From NCBI GenBank assembly GCA_001302245.1, contig LGYU01000014.1:1-64000 (forward strand): 64,000 nucleotides of DNA, in the 5' to 3' direction. The translations under genes and the position numbers were made by a program. Under the pieces are notes generated by a model. That model was given only the letters and a program-made list of their open reading frames with translations, made no database searches and was not told the DNA's origin. This stretch comes from Chitinophagaceae bacterium PMP191F (GTDB lineage: Bacteria > Bacteroidota > Bacteroidia > Chitinophagales > Chitinophagaceae). Below are positions 34,983-44,056 of the stretch, piece after piece. The first letter of the stretch is position 1, and the number at the start of each line of letters is the position of its first letter.

Positions 34983-37900
34983 ATGAGAAAATTTCTATTG
35001 CTTCTGGGAGGCATGTTATTGCTTTCCTGGCAGTTAATGGCTCAAAACCGGAGTATTTCCGGAAAAGTAGTGGATGAACAAGGAAAGGCAATACCCAATG
35101 CCACGGTTGTTATTAAAGGAACGGCAACCGGAACTTCTACAAAAGATGATGGACACTTCACAATCCTTGTAACACCTTCACAAAAAGAACTGGTTATCTC
35201 CAGCGTGGGATACACACCTCAGACAGTTGTTATCGGAAAATCTAATACAATTAATGTTACACTTGCAAGTATTTCTACCGAAATATCAACAGTTGTAGTT
35301 ACTGGTTATACGCAGGCCAAAAAAAGCCAGTTCTCCGGAGCTGCTTCTGTTGTGAGCGCTAAACAAATTGAAACCGTACCTGTAGCATCTTTTGATCAGA
35401 TATTGCAGGGACGTGCACCCGGTCTGCTTGTAAACTCAGGTAGCGGCCAACCTGGTTCGTCTGCCCGTGTTGCAATTCGCGGTGTTCAGTCAATTTCCGG
35501 CGCCTTTGTACAACCTTTATATATAGTAGACGGTGTGCCGATGGAGGCAAATGCGTTCCAGGCCATTAACTCAAATGATTTTGAGTCTGTAACCGTTTTG
35601 AAAGATGCGAGCGCGTCTGCTATTTATGGTTCAAGAGCAGGTAACGGCGTTATTGTGGTTACCACCAAAAAAGGCAAAGCAGGAGCTACCAACTTCACTT
35701 ATCGGAATCAGTTCGGTGTTACACAGACTCCCAAGTGGAACAATTTCGATATGATGAATACAGATGAGATCCTGTCTTATGAAGAGCGTTTGAAATTAAC
35801 GGCTCCTGGATGGACATATTCACGTAATAATCCTGCATATGCAGCTTTGCCTGCTACTTCTCCTGTTAACGATCCTTATGCTGCTTCAAAAGCACGTTAT
35901 GATTTCCTTTTAGACAGCTTCCGCAATATTCATACAGATCCGCTGGATGTGTTATTCCGTCAGGGATTTTCACAACAGCATGAGATGAATGTAAGCGGTG
36001 GTGCAGACAGAACCCGGTATTTTATTTCCGGCAGTTACCTTGGACAGAATGGTATCGAATTGCGTTCTGATCTGAAAAGATATACCACCAGGATAAACTT
36101 CAGCCATACCAGTAATAAATTCACCATCCAGTTAAACTCAACCACCGGCTTTGCTACCAGCAAATATGCTGAAGGTGATTTTATCGGAAACAGTGCCAGA
36201 AACTCTTTTCAGATAGCATGGAGAGGCAGACCTTATGAGAATCCGTACAGACAAGATGGTACGCTGAACTTTGGTACCAGCACCGGCTTGGCTCCAAAAC
36301 TGTTTGCAAATACACTGGAAGGTATTCAAAATACCGAGCTTACGCTTAATCAGTTCAAAGCAAACGCTGGCTTAACCCTGGCTTATCAGTTGTTACCTTA
36401 CCTGTCGTTAAAGAATGTGGTGGGTATTGACCACCGCAATGATCGCTGGGGACGTTGGATCAATCCAGCTTCACAGGTAGGTAGTGGCGCTTTATTTGCA
36501 AGAGGTCTTAACTCTGAAGTGAATGAAGTATACACACAGATCATCAATACTTCCAGTATCAACTTTATGAAATCATTTGGCGAGAAACACGATGTGGAAG
36601 CCAATGCGTATTTCGAAGTATTACGTACTTATAATAAAGGATTAGGTTTTACTGTTTACTACCTTGATCCCCGTTTACCTCAAACAGGACAAGGCGCTGG
36701 TAACGGAACACAGTATCCCCCTGTAGCTACCAGTGCTAAATCAGGTTACGGTATTCGTTCATACTTTGGAACCCTGCGCTATACTTACGATGGAAAGTAT
36801 ACACTGAATGCTATCCTGAGAAGGGATGGTACTTCCAGGATCGTAAATCCAAGCAATAAAGAGATCACTACATGGTCATTGGGTGCTACCTGGAACCTGG
36901 CACAGGAAAATTTCTTTGCAAATCAGAAATTGTTTAATGATGTAAAGCTCCGTGCTTCATACGGTATCACGCCTAATATCAGTAGTATTCCTACCGGTAG
37001 TTATAGCATGCTAAGTCTTACTAGCATCACCAACTACCTGAGTCCGCAGGTACCTGCTTATGGTGGTTCAAACTATGCAGGCGCATTATTGATTTCTGGT
37101 CTGGCTCCAACTTCACCAGGTAACCCCAACCTCAGAATTGAGAATATCAGAAAATTCAATGTGGGTACAGACCTGTCGTTCTGGAAAAACAGAGCTAGAC
37201 TGACCGTGGAGTACTATATCAACCGTACTGTTGACCTGTTTGTTAGCCAGCCATTACCCCGTGAAAGTGGATTTACTTCAGCTACTATCAATGCCGGTAT
37301 CATGAGTAATAAGGGTATAGAGGCGTCATTGAGTGTTGATGTATACAAATCCAAACTAATCGATGTAACAGTTGGTGCAAACCATGCTTTCAACAAAAAC
37401 AGAATAGTAGATCTTGGCCTGGTAGATCAATATGAGTCAGGAACATTCCTGATTAAAAAAGGCCTAGCCTACGGTTCTCACTATACTTATAACTACCTGG
37501 GTGCAGACCCTGCAACCGGACAGCCCGTATACGAAACCCTGGATGGCGGTAAAACGACTGATCTGGGTAAAGCAGGTCGCTTTGCCAAGTTTGGTACATT
37601 TATGCCTAAACATATCGGTGGTTTTAATACTGATATAAGGATTGGCGACTTTACTGTAAGCGCATTGTTCTCTTATCAGTTTGGTGTGGTAAGGTCTAAC
37701 AACATTGAAAATTGGGTAGTACGTGGTACTCCAGGTTATGCAGGTTCTGTTAACCAGTCAAGACGCCTGCTCACACAGCAATGGCTTAAACCTGGTGATG
37801 TGGCTAAATACCAAGGATTTGCATACGACAGAGATTTCACTTCTTCTGATCTGCAGGATGCGTCTTTCTTGCGTTTCAGAAATATTACCATTAGTTACCA

Positions 37901-38084
37901 GATGCCTCAGGTTAAAGTGGCAGGAACAAGAATTATTAAATCCGGAAGGATTTACGCACAGGGTCAGAACCTGTTTGTATGGAGTCCATGGAGAGGACCA
38001 GATCCTGAGGATAACAATAATATCAGCTTGAACGAATATCCCAATCCAAGGATACTGGTAGTAGGCCTTGATATTAACTTCTAA
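34983..38084 (+). CDS. SusC/RagA-family TonB-linked outer-membrane protein, pair 3
   Basis: A 1033-residue SusC-type transporter. The signal peptide is MRKFLLLLGGMLLLSWQLMAQ, followed by the regulatory-like domain (ISGKVVDEQGKAIPNATVVIKGT). The plug begins VVVTGYTQAKKSQFSGAASVV, contains VAIRGVQSISGAFVQPLYIVDGVP, and the SusC signature SAIYGSRAGNGVIVVTTKKGK. The barrel ends in LVVGLDINF with terminal Phe. The sequence differs clearly from pairs 2 and 4 (it lacks the REYAGVD segment and has GSHYTYNYLGADPATGQP instead). It is followed after 18 bases by its SusD partner and then by a DUF4397 lipoprotein. The substrate is unknown. Confidence 0.97.
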   Translation: MRKFLLLLGGMLLLSWQLMAQNRSISGKVVDEQGKAIPNATVVIKGTATGTSTKDDGHFTILVTPSQKELVISSVGYTPQTVVIGKSNTINVTLASISTEISTVVVTGYTQAKKSQFSGAASVVSAKQIETVPVASFDQILQGRAPGLLVNSGSGQPGSSARVAIRGVQSISGAFVQPLYIVDGVPMEANAFQAINSNDFESVTVLKDASASAIYGSRAGNGVIVVTTKKGKAGATNFTYRNQFGVTQTPKWNNFDMMNTDEILSYEERLKLTAPGWTYSRNNPAYAALPATSPVNDPYAASKARYDFLLDSFRNIHTDPLDVLFRQGFSQQHEMNVSGGADRTRYFISGSYLGQNGIELRSDLKRYTTRINFSHTSNKFTIQLNSTTGFATSKYAEGDFIGNSARNSFQIAWRGRPYENPYRQDGTLNFGTSTGLAPKLFANTLEGIQNTELTLNQFKANAGLTLAYQLLPYLSLKNVVGIDHRNDRWGRWINPASQVGSGALFARGLNSEVNEVYTQIINTSSINFMKSFGEKHDVEANAYFEVLRTYNKGLGFTVYYLDPRLPQTGQGAGNGTQYPPVATSAKSGYGIRSYFGTLRYTYDGKYTLNAILRRDGTSRIVNPSNKEITTWSLGATWNLAQENFFANQKLFNDVKLRASYGITPNISSIPTGSYSMLSLTSITNYLSPQVPAYGGSNYAGALLISGLAPTSPGNPNLRIENIRKFNVGTDLSFWKNRARLTVEYYINRTVDLFVSQPLPRESGFTSATINAGIMSNKGIEASLSVDVYKSKLIDVTVGANHAFNKNRIVDLGLVDQYESGTFLIKKGLAYGSHYTYNYLGADPATGQPVYETLDGGKTTDLGKAGRFAKFGTFMPKHIGGFNTDIRIGDFTVSALFSYQFGVVRSNNIENWVVRGTPGYAGSVNQSRRLLTQQWLKPGDVAKYQGFAYDRDFTSSDLQDASFLRFRNITISYQMPQVKVAGTRIIKSGRIYAQGQNLFVWSPWRGPDPEDNNNISLNEYPNPRILVVGLDINF

Positions 38085-38102
38085 AACTTTAAATGGGCAA
38101 CG

Positions 38103-39539
38103 ATGAAATTTAATACAGCAATATTAATTATATCCGGAGCACTTGCTTTTGCCTCCTGCCAGAAGCTGCTCAATATCCCGGAGACGGATTTTATAGATGC
38201 AGATAAAGCGCTTAAAACGATTGAAAACTGTGAACAAGGTACTATTGGTGCCTACGCAGGTATGCAAGGTGAAGGTAATGTGATACTTAACAGTATTCTT
38301 ACAGACGAAGTAAAAAAGGAAGAGTTCTATAATGCACAAACCATACACGAATGGATCTATAGTGCTGATGATATCATATTAACCCGCGATAATTACAATA
38401 TATATGGGATCGCTTATAACGTGATTGATCGCGTAAACAGGGTTTTGAAGGCGCTTCCGCTTGCCGATTCTACCAGGGCTGGTGATAACCAGTTGCGTAG
38501 CCGTTTAAAAGGAGACCTGCTGTTTATACGTGCATTCTGTCATTTCGAACTGTTCCGCTGGTATTGTAAAAATTATGATGCTGCGGGAATGGCACTTCCT
38601 TATATGAAAGATCCTTCTTTAGGATACCAGGCAAGGATAGAAATGGGCCCTTATTTTCAAAATTTACTGACAGACCTGAATGATGCCAAACCGCTTGTAC
38701 CAGATAATCTTTCTGACGTAGGACGTGCCAATAAACTGGCTATTACAGGACTGCAGGCTCGTGTTGCATTGTACATGCGCGACTGGCCTAACGCTGAAAC
38801 ATATAGCACAGATTATATCAACGCTCTTCCGCTTTCTGATCGTGCATCTTTCAACGGTATCTGGCAAGATGCAAACAATGTAGAGGTGGCATTTAAATTA
38901 AAAAGAACAGTCAACATTAACCCCGGACGTTTGGGTTCTTTTTACAGGGGTATTTCTACAACGGCTACCAATCTGGGAACTGTAACCTGGGCACCATCCT
39001 GGAAAATATGGAACAGCTATGATCAGACCAATGATGTAAGGTTTGCATCTTATCTGAAAAGCGAAGCCTTGTTAACTTCTGCAGGTCGTCAGCCCCGCAT
39101 TATACAAAAATATGCAGGTACCGGCTATGCAACAGCAAGTGAAAATGTGGCCGATTGCAAAATCTTCAGAACAGGTGAAATGTACTTAATTCGTGCAGAA
39201 GCAAGAGCTGAACAGAACAAGTTTACAGGTGCTAATTCTGCAGAATCAGACATTAACAATCTGCGTGGTACAAGGATTAATGGCTATGCCAATGTATCAT
39301 TTGCAAGTAAAGATGCGGCTATTGCCGCTGTAATAGATGAGCGTTTTAAAGAACTGGCATTTGAAGGCCATCGTTTATGGGATCTGAAAAGGCGCAATCT
39401 GCCTGTACAGCGTGACCTGATCGATGCACCCAGTGCTACCACCACCACTTTGTCTGCCGGAAATATCAGGTTTGTAATGCCTATACCGTTTTTTGAAATG
39501 CAGGCTAACAGATCGATGAAACAAAACGATGGATATTAA
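38103..39539 (+). CDS. SusD/RagB-family nutrient-binding lipoprotein, pair 3
   Basis: A 478-residue SusD-type lipoprotein with lipobox AFASC (about Cys19), then QKLLNIPETDF. Helical repeats include RLKGDLLFIRAFCHFELFRWYCKNY and NKLAITGLQARVALYMRDWPNAETYSTDYI. The C-terminal SusD block is intact (IFRTGEMYLIRAEARAEQ ... AVIDERFKELAFEGHRLWDLKRRNLPVQ ... FVMPIPFFEMQAN). It lies between its susC (18 bases upstream) and a DUF4397-type lipoprotein (14 bases downstream), so all three are one operon. Confidence 0.96.
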   Translation: MKFNTAILIISGALAFASCQKLLNIPETDFIDADKALKTIENCEQGTIGAYAGMQGEGNVILNSILTDEVKKEEFYNAQTIHEWIYSADDIILTRDNYNIYGIAYNVIDRVNRVLKALPLADSTRAGDNQLRSRLKGDLLFIRAFCHFELFRWYCKNYDAAGMALPYMKDPSLGYQARIEMGPYFQNLLTDLNDAKPLVPDNLSDVGRANKLAITGLQARVALYMRDWPNAETYSTDYINALPLSDRASFNGIWQDANNVEVAFKLKRTVNINPGRLGSFYRGISTTATNLGTVTWAPSWKIWNSYDQTNDVRFASYLKSEALLTSAGRQPRIIQKYAGTGYATASENVADCKIFRTGEMYLIRAEARAEQNKFTGANSAESDINNLRGTRINGYANVSFASKDAAIAAVIDERFKELAFEGHRLWDLKRRNLPVQRDLIDAPSATTTTLSAGNIRFVMPIPFFEMQANRSMKQNDGY

Positions 39540-39553
39540 TCAAAAAAACTATC

Positions 39554-40414
39554 ATGAAAAAGAGCTTAATTATATTGCCGGTGATCGCATTGTTTCTGAC
39601 AAGATGCAAACCTGCTGATTATAAGATAGAATCATTGTCGAGTATTGCAGTAACCAACGCTTCTCCATCGAACGCAACGCCGTTGCTTGAAATGGATGTT
39701 ATGATCGATGGACTTATATCCAATCCTAACAAACTTTCTTTTCCGGTTACCACCATATCCAAAACGGGCGTTACTGTTCCTTACCTGCCGATAGGTACTG
39801 GCGAGCGCTTAATTCAACTTAGCAAAGATTCAGGTAAAACCAGCTTTGTAAACACAAAGCTTTCTTTTGACCTGGCTAAGGCATATTCAATTTTTGTGTA
39901 TGATACATTAGCAACAGCCAGTGGCCAGCTTCCGTTTTTCAGACTTACGGATGATCTGACATTGCCAACGGGAGAAAATACACATATCAGATTTTTACAT
40001 CTGGCACCAAGAGGTGCTGCTTATGATATCACTTTTGTAAGAGGCACTTTGTACGATAGTATTACAGGAACCAGCACACAAACACGTATGTTTATCCCTC
40101 AGGATAGTGTAACGCTGAATAATAAAGTATATGTTGGTGCAAATCCTGATGCAAATGCATTATCAGCTTTTACACCTGTTAAAGGATCTTCGGCAGGTCC
40201 AATTGTGCGTGTTGCCGGCCTGGCCAGTGTACCCACTGCCAGCAAAAACAACAGGTACGATGTTGTGATTAAAGCTGCAGGTACTCAGAATGTAATATTC
40301 CGCACCGGAAGTACAGGGTACACTAACCTGACCACCGGAAAGATCTATACACTTTTTGCCCAGGGAACTGCCCAGGGTAAAGCGTTGGGTATTTCCATCG
40401 TTACTAATTATTAA
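39554..40414 (+). CDS. DUF4397-like lipoprotein of susCD unit 3
   Basis: A 286-residue predicted lipoprotein (hydrophobic start with FLTRC, about Cys18, then KPADY). The body resembles DUF4397 proteins: AVTNASPSNATPLLEMDVMIDGLISN, then TGERLIQLSKDSGKT, then HIRFLHLAPRGAAYDITFV, and the closing KIYTLFAQGTAQGKALGISIV. These repeated beta-sandwich units occur in Bacteroidota surface lipoproteins of unknown ligand. The gene is tightly coupled to the SusD gene (14 bases), so it probably contributes to ligand binding or complex assembly. A strong terminator follows at 40435-40464. Confidence 0.85.
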   Translation: MKKSLIILPVIALFLTRCKPADYKIESLSSIAVTNASPSNATPLLEMDVMIDGLISNPNKLSFPVTTISKTGVTVPYLPIGTGERLIQLSKDSGKTSFVNTKLSFDLAKAYSIFVYDTLATASGQLPFFRLTDDLTLPTGENTHIRFLHLAPRGAAYDITFVRGTLYDSITGTSTQTRMFIPQDSVTLNNKVYVGANPDANALSAFTPVKGSSAGPIVRVAGLASVPTASKNNRYDVVIKAAGTQNVIFRTGSTGYTNLTTGKIYTLFAQGTAQGKALGISIVTNY

Positions 40415-40434
40415 TTATACATTTTATACTAAGC

Positions 40435-40467
40435 AAAGGGCTATCCTGCCAGGGATAGCCCTTTTGT
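40435..40467 (+). terminator. Terminator of susCD unit 3
   Basis: AAAGGGCTATCC pairs with GGATAGCCCTTT around a 6-base loop and runs into T residues. Confidence 0.9.
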
Positions 40468-40572
40468 TATTTATGCCGGTTGCTGTTCATATACCACTGC
40501 ATTGTATAGATTGGGAATGGCCTGAAAAGTGTAAAAAAAACATAGTGATTAGTATATTCTAAATTCAGTTCT

Positions 40573-40601
40573 GTCGATAATTAATAATGATTAGTCGATA
40601 A
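40573..40601. promoter_or_regulatory. GTCGATAA direct repeat, 21-base spacing
   Basis: Two copies of GTCGATAA (40573-40580 and 40594-40601), spaced by two helical turns. They are candidate regulator sites. Confidence 0.3.
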
Positions 40602-40766
40602 AAATTAATTTTTGTATAGTATAACGTTATATGTCATACGATTTCATCCGTCGCCTGGATCTGTTGCCTGGATTTGCTTTTGCTTAGATAATACTTGACC
40701 GAACGCAATTAATATTGATTGATACCCTTCTCTTCAACCTGTTTTTCGAAAAGCCTGTATGTTAAA

Positions 40767-40787
40767 AAGTGGGCATTCGTCGATTTT
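40767..40787. promoter_or_regulatory. 21-base motif shared with susC pair 2 upstream region
   Basis: Starts AAGTGGG and ends TCGATTTT. It agrees with 28819-28839 at 18 of 21 bases. Confidence 0.35.
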
Positions 40788-40896
40788 ATAGGTGGTTCTG
40801 CCTATAATGACTTATGTGATCACAGCATTTAACGTTACGATGATGTCTTGGAATTGGAACTTCTAAACTCTTAACACTTTTTAAAACTAAAGGCGC

Positions 40897-43800
40897 ATGA
40901 GAAGGTTAATGCTCTTGATGTGTTTTTGCATGCTTGTATGGGGCGGTGCAATAGCACAATCCAAAGTATTGTCAGGGAAAGTCACAGATTCGAAAAAAGA
41001 ACCCGTAGTAAATGCCACAGTGATGGTGAAAGGCACTACAATTGGTGCTACTACAAAGGCAGATGGTACATTCAGTATTTCAGTACCCGCAAATGCTAAG
41101 GTGCTTGTTGTTTCTGCTGTTGGACTTACCGAACAGACAATCACAATCGGTAACCAAATTTCTTTCAATGTTGAAATGCAGTCTGCTGCCAATCAGAACC
41201 TGGAAGAAGTGGTTGTAACTGCTTACGGAAGCACACAGAAAAAATCATTCACAGGTACAGCTTCCACTATTAAAGCCGACAAGTTTAAGGACCTGCAGGT
41301 AAGTACCATTACAGGTGTGTTACAAGGTAACGCCAGTGGTGTATTAGCTGTTAGTTCAAACGGTCAGCCGGGTGAAAGCCCCACGATCCGTATCAGGGGT
41401 ATTGGTTCAGTAAACGCTTCTTCAGATCCGTTGATCCTGGTAGATGGTGCTCCTTATGGTGGCAACCTCAACAGCATCAACCCTTCGGATATTGAAAGCA
41501 TCACCGTGTTAAAAGATGCGTCTTCTACTGCATTGTACGGTTCACGTGCTGCAAACGGTGTGTTACAGATCACTACCAAATCCGGTAAAGGTGAGCCTAA
41601 AGTGAGCATCAGCGGTTTAACCGGATGGTCAACCAGAGCTGTAAAAGATTATAGCTATCTTTCTTCTCAGCAGATCTATGAACTGACCTGGGAGGCATTG
41701 CGCAACCAGGCTTTGATTACTCCCAACCTGATCACATCTACCGGTTCTGCTTCTGCTGAAGAGTATGCCAGTAAAACTGTTGCTGGTACACTGGTGTACA
41801 ATCCTTACCGTATAGCACAGCCTGTAGGAACAGACGGAAAGCTGAAAAGCGGTCTTACTTCTTTATGGGATGAGGATTGGTCAAAAGCATTATTGCATAC
41901 AGGTATAAGAAAAGACGTGAACTTTAACATTAGCGGTGGTACTGATCGTTCCAGGTACTACTTCTCTGGTGGTTATCTGGATGACCAGGGGCTTGCCATT
42001 GAGTCACGGTTTAAAAGATATACCGGCCGCTTGAAAGTTGATAATAAGATCAACAGTTGGTTAAATGCTGGTGTTAATACTAACGTTGCTTACTCTACAC
42101 AGAACTATCCTTCACAGGGTGGTAGTGCCTATAACAACGTAATCGGCTGGATCCGCGGCGCTTCCAGCATTTACCCTGTATACCTGAGAGATACTGCTAC
42201 CGGTAATTATATACTGGATGCTAATGGTAACAAGCAGTATGATTATGGTAACAATGGTCAGTTGGCTCGTCCTTACGGGAAAGGCAGCAATCCTGCCGGA
42301 ACAACTACTCTGAATCCTACTTCTTATACAAGATTTATTTCTTCTGCAAACGGTTATGCTGAAGCAACGCTGATGCGTGGTCTGAAACTTCGCACTCAGT
42401 ATATTCTTGATTACTACCAGTATGCACAGGATACTTATTACAACCCTTTTGTGGGTGATGGTGCTGCATATAACGGAAGAAGTTATAAATCCCGCGAAAC
42501 CAGCTCAACACAAACATTCACCAATACGCTTACTTATGATAAACGTTTTGGCGGTATCCACTCTATCAATGTAGTGGTGGGTATGGAATCATACAAATAT
42601 CATGATGCTGTTGTAAGTTCTGAAGCAAGAGGGTTCACTTTCCCGGGCGTAACAGAACTGTCTTATGGCAGCACCCCTTATTCTGCTTCTTCTGCTACTT
42701 ATGATAACAGGATGGCGAGCTATTTCGGTCGTGTGAATTATGACCTGATGGATAAATACCACCTGTCTGCGTCACTGCGTCGTGATGGAACCAGCCGTTT
42801 TGCCGATTCTGTAAGATGGGGTACCTTCTATTCAGTAGGTGCTGCATGGAACATCGACAGAGAAGCGTTTATGAAGAATGTAACACTGGTGAACGAGTTG
42901 AAACTACGCGCCAGCTATGGTACTACCGGTAACCAGTTCCTGGGTGGATATTATCCTTACCTGGGTAGCTATTCTGCCGGTGCAAACATTGCGGGGTACA
43001 GTGGTTCTATCATCAGCACACTTACTAATGGTGCACTGACATGGGAAACTCAGAAAACACTGGATCTGGGTGTTGACTTTGCTATCCTGAAAAGCAGGTT
43101 GTCAGGTTCATTTACTTATTTTGACAGAAAGTCTTCCAAACTGTTATTCGGTCGTCCGCTGCCACCATCAGTTGGTATTTCCAGCATCAACGACAATATT
43201 GGTTCTGTGGAGAACAAGGGTATTGAAATTGACCTGACCAGCGTTAATATCCGCAACAGGAACTTTGAATGGACCACTTCAGTGAACCTGACACACGTTA
43301 AGAATAAGATCACTTCTTTACCACAGGCTTCTATTGCAGGTAGCAACTACAGCAACCTGATTGTAGGCGAGTCTCTGTACAACTTCTATATCCGTGAGTA
43401 TGCAGGTGTGGATATGACCAATGGTACCCCCACATGGTACATCGACAAAACAGATGCTACTACTGGCAAAACTTACAAGGATACCACTCACACTTACAGC
43501 CTTGCAACCCGTTATTATAAAGGAACAGCACTGCCTACATGGACAGGTGGTATGACCAACACTGTACGTTATAAAAACTTCGATCTGTCTATGTTGATCT
43601 CCTTCAGCATCGGTGGTAAAATTTATGACGGTGACTATGGCGGTCTGATGTATGCTACAGTTGGTACTACTCCCGGTCAGAACTGGACAAAAGATATCCT
43701 GAACAGGTGGCAGAGTACTTCTAATCCCGGCGACGGAAAAACTCCCAAGCTAACCTCTACTACTGACTATCAGGGTACTTCTGCTTCAACACGTTTCTTA

Positions 43801-44031
43801 TTTGATGCTACCTATGCACGTGTAAGGAACGTAACCCTGGGTTACCGTATTCCGAAAACACTGCTGAGCAAAATTAAATCAAGCAATGCCCGTGTGTTTG
43901 TTGACTGGCAGAATCCTCTCACCTTCTTCGGACGTAAAGGACTTGATCCTGAGTCTGGCCTGGCAGGTGTAACCAGCTCTACTTCCAGTGTGTATAAGAC
44001 TATCTCCCTGGGTGTAAATATTGATTTCTAA
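40897..44031 (+). CDS. SusC/RagA-family TonB-linked outer-membrane protein, pair 4
   Basis: A 1044-residue SusC-type transporter. The signal peptide is LMLLMCFCMLVWGGAIAQ. The regulatory-like domain is LSGKVTDSKKEPVVNATVMVKGT. The plug begins VVVTAYGSTQKKSFTGTASTI and holds IRIRGIGSVNASSDPLILVDGAPYGG and ALYGSRAANGVLQITTKSGK. The segment FYIREYAGVDMTNGTPTWY corresponds to FWVREYAGVDAATGEALYY in pair 2, and KKSFTG follows the plug start in both, so these two are the closest relatives in the cluster. The C-terminus is ISLGVNIDF. It is followed 25 bases later by its SusD partner. Confidence 0.97.
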   Translation: MRRLMLLMCFCMLVWGGAIAQSKVLSGKVTDSKKEPVVNATVMVKGTTIGATTKADGTFSISVPANAKVLVVSAVGLTEQTITIGNQISFNVEMQSAANQNLEEVVVTAYGSTQKKSFTGTASTIKADKFKDLQVSTITGVLQGNASGVLAVSSNGQPGESPTIRIRGIGSVNASSDPLILVDGAPYGGNLNSINPSDIESITVLKDASSTALYGSRAANGVLQITTKSGKGEPKVSISGLTGWSTRAVKDYSYLSSQQIYELTWEALRNQALITPNLITSTGSASAEEYASKTVAGTLVYNPYRIAQPVGTDGKLKSGLTSLWDEDWSKALLHTGIRKDVNFNISGGTDRSRYYFSGGYLDDQGLAIESRFKRYTGRLKVDNKINSWLNAGVNTNVAYSTQNYPSQGGSAYNNVIGWIRGASSIYPVYLRDTATGNYILDANGNKQYDYGNNGQLARPYGKGSNPAGTTTLNPTSYTRFISSANGYAEATLMRGLKLRTQYILDYYQYAQDTYYNPFVGDGAAYNGRSYKSRETSSTQTFTNTLTYDKRFGGIHSINVVVGMESYKYHDAVVSSEARGFTFPGVTELSYGSTPYSASSATYDNRMASYFGRVNYDLMDKYHLSASLRRDGTSRFADSVRWGTFYSVGAAWNIDREAFMKNVTLVNELKLRASYGTTGNQFLGGYYPYLGSYSAGANIAGYSGSIISTLTNGALTWETQKTLDLGVDFAILKSRLSGSFTYFDRKSSKLLFGRPLPPSVGISSINDNIGSVENKGIEIDLTSVNIRNRNFEWTTSVNLTHVKNKITSLPQASIAGSNYSNLIVGESLYNFYIREYAGVDMTNGTPTWYIDKTDATTGKTYKDTTHTYSLATRYYKGTALPTWTGGMTNTVRYKNFDLSMLISFSIGGKIYDGDYGGLMYATVGTTPGQNWTKDILNRWQSTSNPGDGKTPKLTSTTDYQGTSASTRFLFDATYARVRNVTLGYRIPKTLLSKIKSSNARVFVDWQNPLTFFGRKGLDPESGLAGVTSSTSSVYKTISLGVNIDF

Positions 44032-44056
44032 TTGCAAACGGTATAATCTAAATAAT

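Larger units (their letters stand above)
40468..40896. other. Intergenic region ahead of susC pair 4
   Basis: About 430 AT-rich bases, no gene. GTCGATAA is repeated at 40573 and 40594, exactly 21 bases apart (two helical turns). A third GTCGAT is within 40767-40787, the 21-base motif shared with pair 2. This is likely the control region of the last susC unit. Confidence 0.45.
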
